Under the pieces are notes generated by a model, which saw nothing but the letters and a program-made list of their open reading frames with translations, did not search any database and was not told where the DNA came from. Below, in pieces: positions 60,985 to 64,000 of a stretch of DNA of 64,000 nucleotides (within the stretch, counting starts at the first letter, position 1; every line of letters begins with the position of its first letter). The DNA comes from Phycisphaeraceae bacterium (lineage in GTDB: Bacteria > Planctomycetota > Phycisphaerae > Phycisphaerales > UBA1924). The position numbers and the translations under genes were made by a program. The stretch covers positions 24,772-88,771 of the forward strand of contig JAHBXL010000020.1 of assembly GCA_019636495.1 (NCBI GenBank), given 5' to 3'.

Positions 60985-61440
60985 GACAACTTCTCCGTGA
61001 GGTACCAGCCTCTGTGGGCCGTGCGGCGTGCTTGCGGTTCGCACCGATGCGTGCGGGAGTTCCGGGGGCCAAGGATTGGAACGCAGGGGCGGGTTCGTCC
61101 AGTCCGAGCGTCGCTTTTCCCTCCCCGCCGGTCCTCTTCCCCCGTTCCGCCCCGGGCATCCGGGATCGGGGAACGCGGAAGATACAGGGCCCCGGGCCGC
61201 AACGCAAACGCGCTTCCGGGGCGTGCTTCTCCAATCGATGCGGCAGGTTCCGCCGCCGCGACGACCGGGACGCACGCCGCGCGGGTGCGGCGCGCGGACC
61301 TATTCGTCGGCAGGACGGCATCTGTGCCAGCAAAGTGCGCGGAATTTGCATCAGCCCGGCGCAGGCAGGCCGGCCGTACGGGATCGAGCCCTGCGAACGA
61401 ACCGCGCAAATCATGCGTGCAAAGGCACTTGCGGACAGGC
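60985..61440. other. Intergenic region upstream of the secretin
   Basis: About 455 bases of GC-rich sequence. It should contain the secretin promoter and the 3' end signals of the acidic-protein gene at 61441, but I see no convincing boxes, hairpin-T tract or repeat. Open frames that cross it have no recognisable product. Confidence 0.3.
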
Positions 61441-62667
61441 TCAGCCCGCCAGCCATGCCGCGAACAGCACCTCGCACACCCCCGGCGAGGGCTTTCGCTT
61501 GGCGACTTCGTGGCACACCCGCTCAAAGTTCTCCGGCCGAAGGCGTTCGGCCAGCACGATCGTCGCGGGGACGACATCTTCATCACCGGGGGCGGGCTTG
61601 GTTCGCCCCGCGCCGGCGGCAGCGCGTTTTTCCTCCGATGCCACCAGCACGTCCATCGCCGTCAGGGCCATGTCCTCGGCCATGTTCTGGCAGTCCGCGG
61701 TCAGGAGCATCTCGGCGTAGCGGAACGGTGGCGCCTCGGCCTCGGGCGGGGCATCGGGGGGGGGCGGGGGCTCATGGCGGACCACGCAGCGCCACCCGGT
61801 GATGCCGACCTCGTTGCCGTCTTCATCGAGATTGATGGAGGTATCGATGTTCAGCACCAGCCGCCACTCATCGCGCAGTTCCTCGACGATCTCCTCGGCG
61901 GTGCGCAGGTCGGTGCGGTCGGGCGGGGCATCGAGCACGCCGCGGTGCTCATGCGTCGCGGCATCGGCTCCGCGGATCTCATCAACCTCCTCGAGATCAA
62001 ACGCCTGCAGCACGGCCTCGACGCGCTCCTTGAGCGCGGTCTCGACGCGGACGGTCACGATCTTATGTTCGTCCACGAAGACATAGATGAACGGCTCCTC
62101 GCTCATCGCGCCGAAGCCAACGAGACCATCCTCGAAGAAGAACGCGCGGTAGCGGCGCGTCGCATCGAGAAAGCGGTCCAACCCGATCAGGTCGTACGAC
62201 ACGTACGGATCAACCTCTCGGTACTCGTCCATCCCGAGAAAATCGAGGATCGGGTAGACGCGCCCCGGCAGCAGCGCGAACAGCGCGCGGCAGAGCGCCT
62301 CGACGCGCGTCGCCGAGACGAGGATGTCGAACACGTAACGGTCGGGCCACTCTTCCCAGTCGCCGCCCGTTTCGTCTTCGGCTTCCTCACGTGCGCCGCC
62401 GCGTGCGCCGCTGTCGCGCCGGCCCGGCCGCTCGGCCGTGCTGCCGAACTCGCCTGATTCGTCTTCGGCGCCGAAGTCGTCTTCGGGCGCGAACTCGTCT
62501 TCTTCGCCGCGACCGGCGCGATCGGACTCGCCGCCATCGGCCTGCTCGAAATCGACGGTGTACCCCGGCCGCGGTGACATCTTCTCCACCGGGTAGGCCC
62601 CCAGGGGGAAGGCAAAGCCGTCGATCTCGACGCGCTCGATGGATTTGTCAACGCGGCAGCGGGCCAT
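61441..62667 (-). CDS. Acidic hypothetical protein
   Basis: The product has 408 residues from ATG 62667; a frame to 62802 begins with unrelated Pro-rich sequence and is less likely. It is not recognised. After an N-terminal segment (KSIERVEIDGFAFPLGAYPVEKMSPRPGY) comes a strongly acidic, probably disordered stretch of about 60 residues with EDEFAPEDDFGAEDES. A folded region follows with DRYVFDILVSATRVEALCRALFALLPGRVYPILDFLGMDEYREVDPYVSYDLIGLDRFLDA, and an Ala/Lys-rich C-terminus. No signal peptide or membrane segment is visible, so it is probably cytoplasmic. Confidence 0.65.
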   Translation of the reverse strand: MARCRVDKSIERVEIDGFAFPLGAYPVEKMSPRPGYTVDFEQADGGESDRAGRGEEDEFAPEDDFGAEDESGEFGSTAERPGRRDSGARGGAREEAEDETGGDWEEWPDRYVFDILVSATRVEALCRALFALLPGRVYPILDFLGMDEYREVDPYVSYDLIGLDRFLDATRRYRAFFFEDGLVGFGAMSEEPFIYVFVDEHKIVTVRVETALKERVEAVLQAFDLEEVDEIRGADAATHEHRGVLDAPPDRTDLRTAEEIVEELRDEWRLVLNIDTSINLDEDGNEVGITGWRCVVRHEPPPPPDAPPEAEAPPFRYAEMLLTADCQNMAEDMALTAMDVLVASEEKRAAAGAGRTKPAPGDEDVVPATIVLAERLRPENFERVCHEVAKRKPSPGVCEVLFAAWLAG

Positions 62668-63065
62668 GGGTGGGGAGAGCAGTGCGGTCGGCGGAAGAGC
62701 CGGGGACCACTGTAGCGGCACGCCACAGGACCCACCACTGGCGGGCACGGGCCGCGCCGGCGGCGTGACCATTACCTCGACAGCGTTGGCGCGTGATCCC
62801 AACGATCAGGCCCGGGTCGCGCTTCTCAACCACTCGCGGCCATGCACCGTGGGCAGCCGCAGCCCCCAACAGCCTGCCGGTGTATCGGCCTCGCGGCAGG
62901 TGACCACGGTTGTCGCAATAGGAAAGGGCACGCGGCATGTATCGGCCGTGCCTATTGAATGAAATGACACGTTGTCAAAGAACGAAGACGTCCGAGAAGT
63001 GGTTGCGGCTGGTCGATTCACGTGGTATGCTGTGTTCGGAGCCCGGGAGATACAGGAGACGGCCG
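62668..63065. other. Divergent intergenic region
   Basis: About 400 bases between the acidic-protein gene and the PEP-CTERM gene. The right part (62930-63060) is less GC-rich and carries the promoter described separately. Nothing else is recognised in it. Confidence 0.4.
63003..63031 (+). promoter_or_regulatory. Candidate sigma-70-type promoter for the PEP-CTERM gene
   Basis: TTGCGG (63003-63008) and TATGCT (63026-63031) are separated by exactly 17 bases and lie 34 bases before the start codon at 63066. Matches to consensus are 3/6 and 4/6, so this is only a candidate. Confidence 0.35.
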
Positions 63066-63653
63066 ATGGCGAACCCTTGTCGGTTGGGCTGGAGTGGGGC
63101 GTTCGTACTGCTTTGCGTCGCCGGGGGCGATGCATCGGCGGGGGACAACCTCGTCTTCAATGGGGGATTTGAGCAGGGCTTCGCGGGGTGGAGCGTGCCG
63201 CCCAATGCGCCTCCCCCGCAAGGGGCATTGTTCTTTGTATCGACGAGCGGCAATGCGCAGGAGGGCTCAAACTTCGCTCACCTATCTTCTTGGAATCTTC
63301 AGTTCATCTCGCAGGTCCTGCCGGACACGGTGGCGGGGACGGACTACGAGTTGGAGTTTTGGCTGAGGCGGCCGGGGCCCTTTCCGCCGTTCTCCGCGCC
63401 ATTCAGGGTTCGCTGGGAAGGCCAGTTCGTATTCAATCAGCTTGTCGGCGGTGAACAACTTTTGGACTGGACTCGATTCACGGTTCCCTTGCACTCCAAC
63501 TTCTCCGGATCGCTCCTGGAGTTCGGCCAGAGCGTGTTCCCGGATGAATGGCACATCGACACGATTAGTGTGCGCCAGGTGCCTGCGCCCTCGGCCTTGC
63601 CGCTGCTTGCGCTGGGAGGAGCGGCGGCGCTTCGAAGGCGCCGCCGGGCCTGA
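63066..63653 (+). CDS. PEP-CTERM sorting-signal protein (candidate exosortase substrate)
   Basis: The 195-residue product starts at ATG 63066 with AGGAG upstream. It has a signal peptide (SGAFVLLCVAGGDASA) and a compact beta-rich domain beginning NLVFNGGFEQGFAGWSVP, a jelly-roll/carbohydrate-binding-like opening. The C-terminus is a textbook PEP-CTERM signal: VPAPSALPLLALGGAAALRRRRRA, i.e. a PxP-type motif (PAP for PEP), a hydrophobic helix and a basic cluster. Such tails are recognised by XrtA, encoded at 18080, so the protein is presumably cleaved and displayed or released. It is the only PEP-CTERM protein seen in the window. Confidence 0.85.
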   Translation: MANPCRLGWSGAFVLLCVAGGDASAGDNLVFNGGFEQGFAGWSVPPNAPPPQGALFFVSTSGNAQEGSNFAHLSSWNLQFISQVLPDTVAGTDYELEFWLRRPGPFPPFSAPFRVRWEGQFVFNQLVGGEQLLDWTRFTVPLHSNFSGSLLEFGQSVFPDEWHIDTISVRQVPAPSALPLLALGGAAALRRRRRA

Positions 63654-63680
63654 AGCCCTGCAAGTTCCTGCGCAATGAAA

Positions 63681-63704
63681 GGCCCCCGTCCGAAAACGGG
63701 GGCC
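63681..63704. terminator. Hairpin after the PEP-CTERM gene
   Basis: GGCCCCCGT (63681-63689) pairs with ACGGGGGCC (63696-63704), a 9-bp stem with loop CCGAAA, 28 bases after the stop codon. No T run follows on the plus strand (ATGTAG), so termination there is unproven; on the minus strand it is followed only by TTTC. Confidence 0.5.
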
Positions 63705-63764
63705 ATGTAGTGACCGTCGGCCAAGTTCTTCCATCGAAGGATCATCGCGCCCGCGTGAGTGTCC

Positions 63765-63783
63765 CACGGGCAGGATGCCCGTG
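63765..63783. repeat. Triloop hairpin repeat, family A-like
   Basis: CACGGGCA (63765-63772), loop GGA, TGCCCGTG (63776-63783): an 8-bp perfect stem with a GGA triloop. It has the same design as the fifth hairpin in rnpB (CACGGGCT-GGA-AGCCCGTG), from which it differs at one base pair. Confidence 0.8.
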
Positions 63784-63788
63784 CCACG

Positions 63789-64000
63789 TTACGGATCGCA
63801 CGGGCCGATGCCGACCGTGAACCACATCGTGAGGTAGGCGAAGATGGCGGGCACGCCGGGCGTGCCGCCGAAGTTGTACGCGTCCGACTCCGTGCTGCCG
63901 AACCACTCCTCCAAGAAGCAGAACAGGTCCTCAACGCCGACCCAGGCATCGCCGCACCAGTCGGCCACTTCGCAGTCGGTCGATTGCGTGCAGCCGGGGT
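63789..64000 (-). CDS. Secreted protein, dockerin-like C-terminus (partial, N-terminus beyond window)
   Basis: The stop TAA is at 63789-63791 and the frame is open to base 64000, giving about 70 residues of the C-terminus. The sequence contains CEVADWCGDAWVGVEDLFCFLEEWFG, then DAYNFGGTPGVPAIFAYL, TMWFTVGIGPCDP. The second element matches almost exactly the end of the gene at 11437 (YNFGGTPGVPAIFAYL, WFAHGVGPC), so the two encode tails of the same subtype. The rest of the protein is not in the window, so its function cannot be assessed. A triloop hairpin lies just after the stop. Confidence 0.75.
   Translation of the reverse strand, partial: PGCTQSTDCEVADWCGDAWVGVEDLFCFLEEWFGSTESDAYNFGGTPGVPAIFAYLTMWFTVGIGPCDP

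Overview
This window looks like a chromosomal segment from a high-GC member of the Planctomycetota, probably class Phycisphaerae. The pointers are dockerin-like C-terminal motifs of the form DxDxSxxVxVxDIFAFLxxWFA on five predicted secreted proteins, prepilin-type proteins with a C-terminal HxDGH element, an exosortase (XrtA/EpsH) exopolysaccharide cluster with a PEP-CTERM substrate, and extremely GC-rich coding DNA with long antisense shadow frames. The lineage is inferred from these protein families; no 16S rRNA is present. I saw no tRNA, rRNA, insertion sequence, prophage or CRISPR array.

Layout. 1-3451 (-): a partial HyuA/HyuB-type hydantoinase/oxoprolinase that runs off the left edge. 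3752-12894 (+): a large beta-helix/cadherin-like adhesin, a receiver-ANTAR regulator, a pentein-fold deiminase-like protein and a dockerin-tailed secreted protein. 13055-16157: rnc, rpmH (50 codons), an HD-GYP protein and lipA. 16404-33529 (+): the envelope/exopolysaccharide cluster, in order polysaccharide export lipoprotein, exosortase, EpsI-like protein, giant TPR protein, Wzz/Wzc-like protein, sugar-nucleotide epimerase, GlcNAc-1-P-transferase-like enzyme, ParA, VanZ-like, Na+/Ca2+ exchanger and MurJ. Many of these genes overlap by 1-4 bases (GTGA/ATGA junctions), so they are probably co-transcribed and translationally coupled.

33571-46999: an SDR enzyme; a leftward set of ugd, a DNA methyltransferase and a membrane protein; a SAM methyltransferase; a polyprenyl diphosphate synthase; asd; a leftward set of dockerin-tailed protein, small membrane protein and heme oxygenase; two prepilin-like pseudopilins; and tyrS. 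47045-51655: a Gfo/Idh-like protein, the RNase P RNA gene (rnpB), a zone of short palindromic repeats, and a 14-repeat propeller-like secreted protein. 51816-57355 (-): an FAD/NAD(P)-binding protein, then iscS-iscU-iscA-ACT, then an RsbW-like/STAS pair. 57496-64000: a 1,162-residue secretin, an acidic hypothetical protein, a PEP-CTERM protein with a plausible promoter, and the C-terminal end of another dockerin-tailed protein.

How it fits together. The exosortase at 18080 and the short PEP-CTERM protein at 63066 are enzyme and candidate substrate. The EPS genes would make, export and size a polysaccharide, with ugd and the epimerase supplying UDP-uronate-derived sugars and the polyprenyl synthase supplying lipid carrier. 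The secretin and pseudopilins suggest a type II/IV-like outer-membrane system, and the adhesin and dockerin-tailed proteins are likely surface or secreted cargo.

The most unusual feature is rnpB. Its P12 helix appears to be replaced by a 9-bp stem enclosing five tandem hairpins (31-bp period), each with a TCC or GGA triloop. Related triloop hairpins are scattered elsewhere in the window, which suggests a dispersed short-palindrome family that has entered an essential ribozyme.
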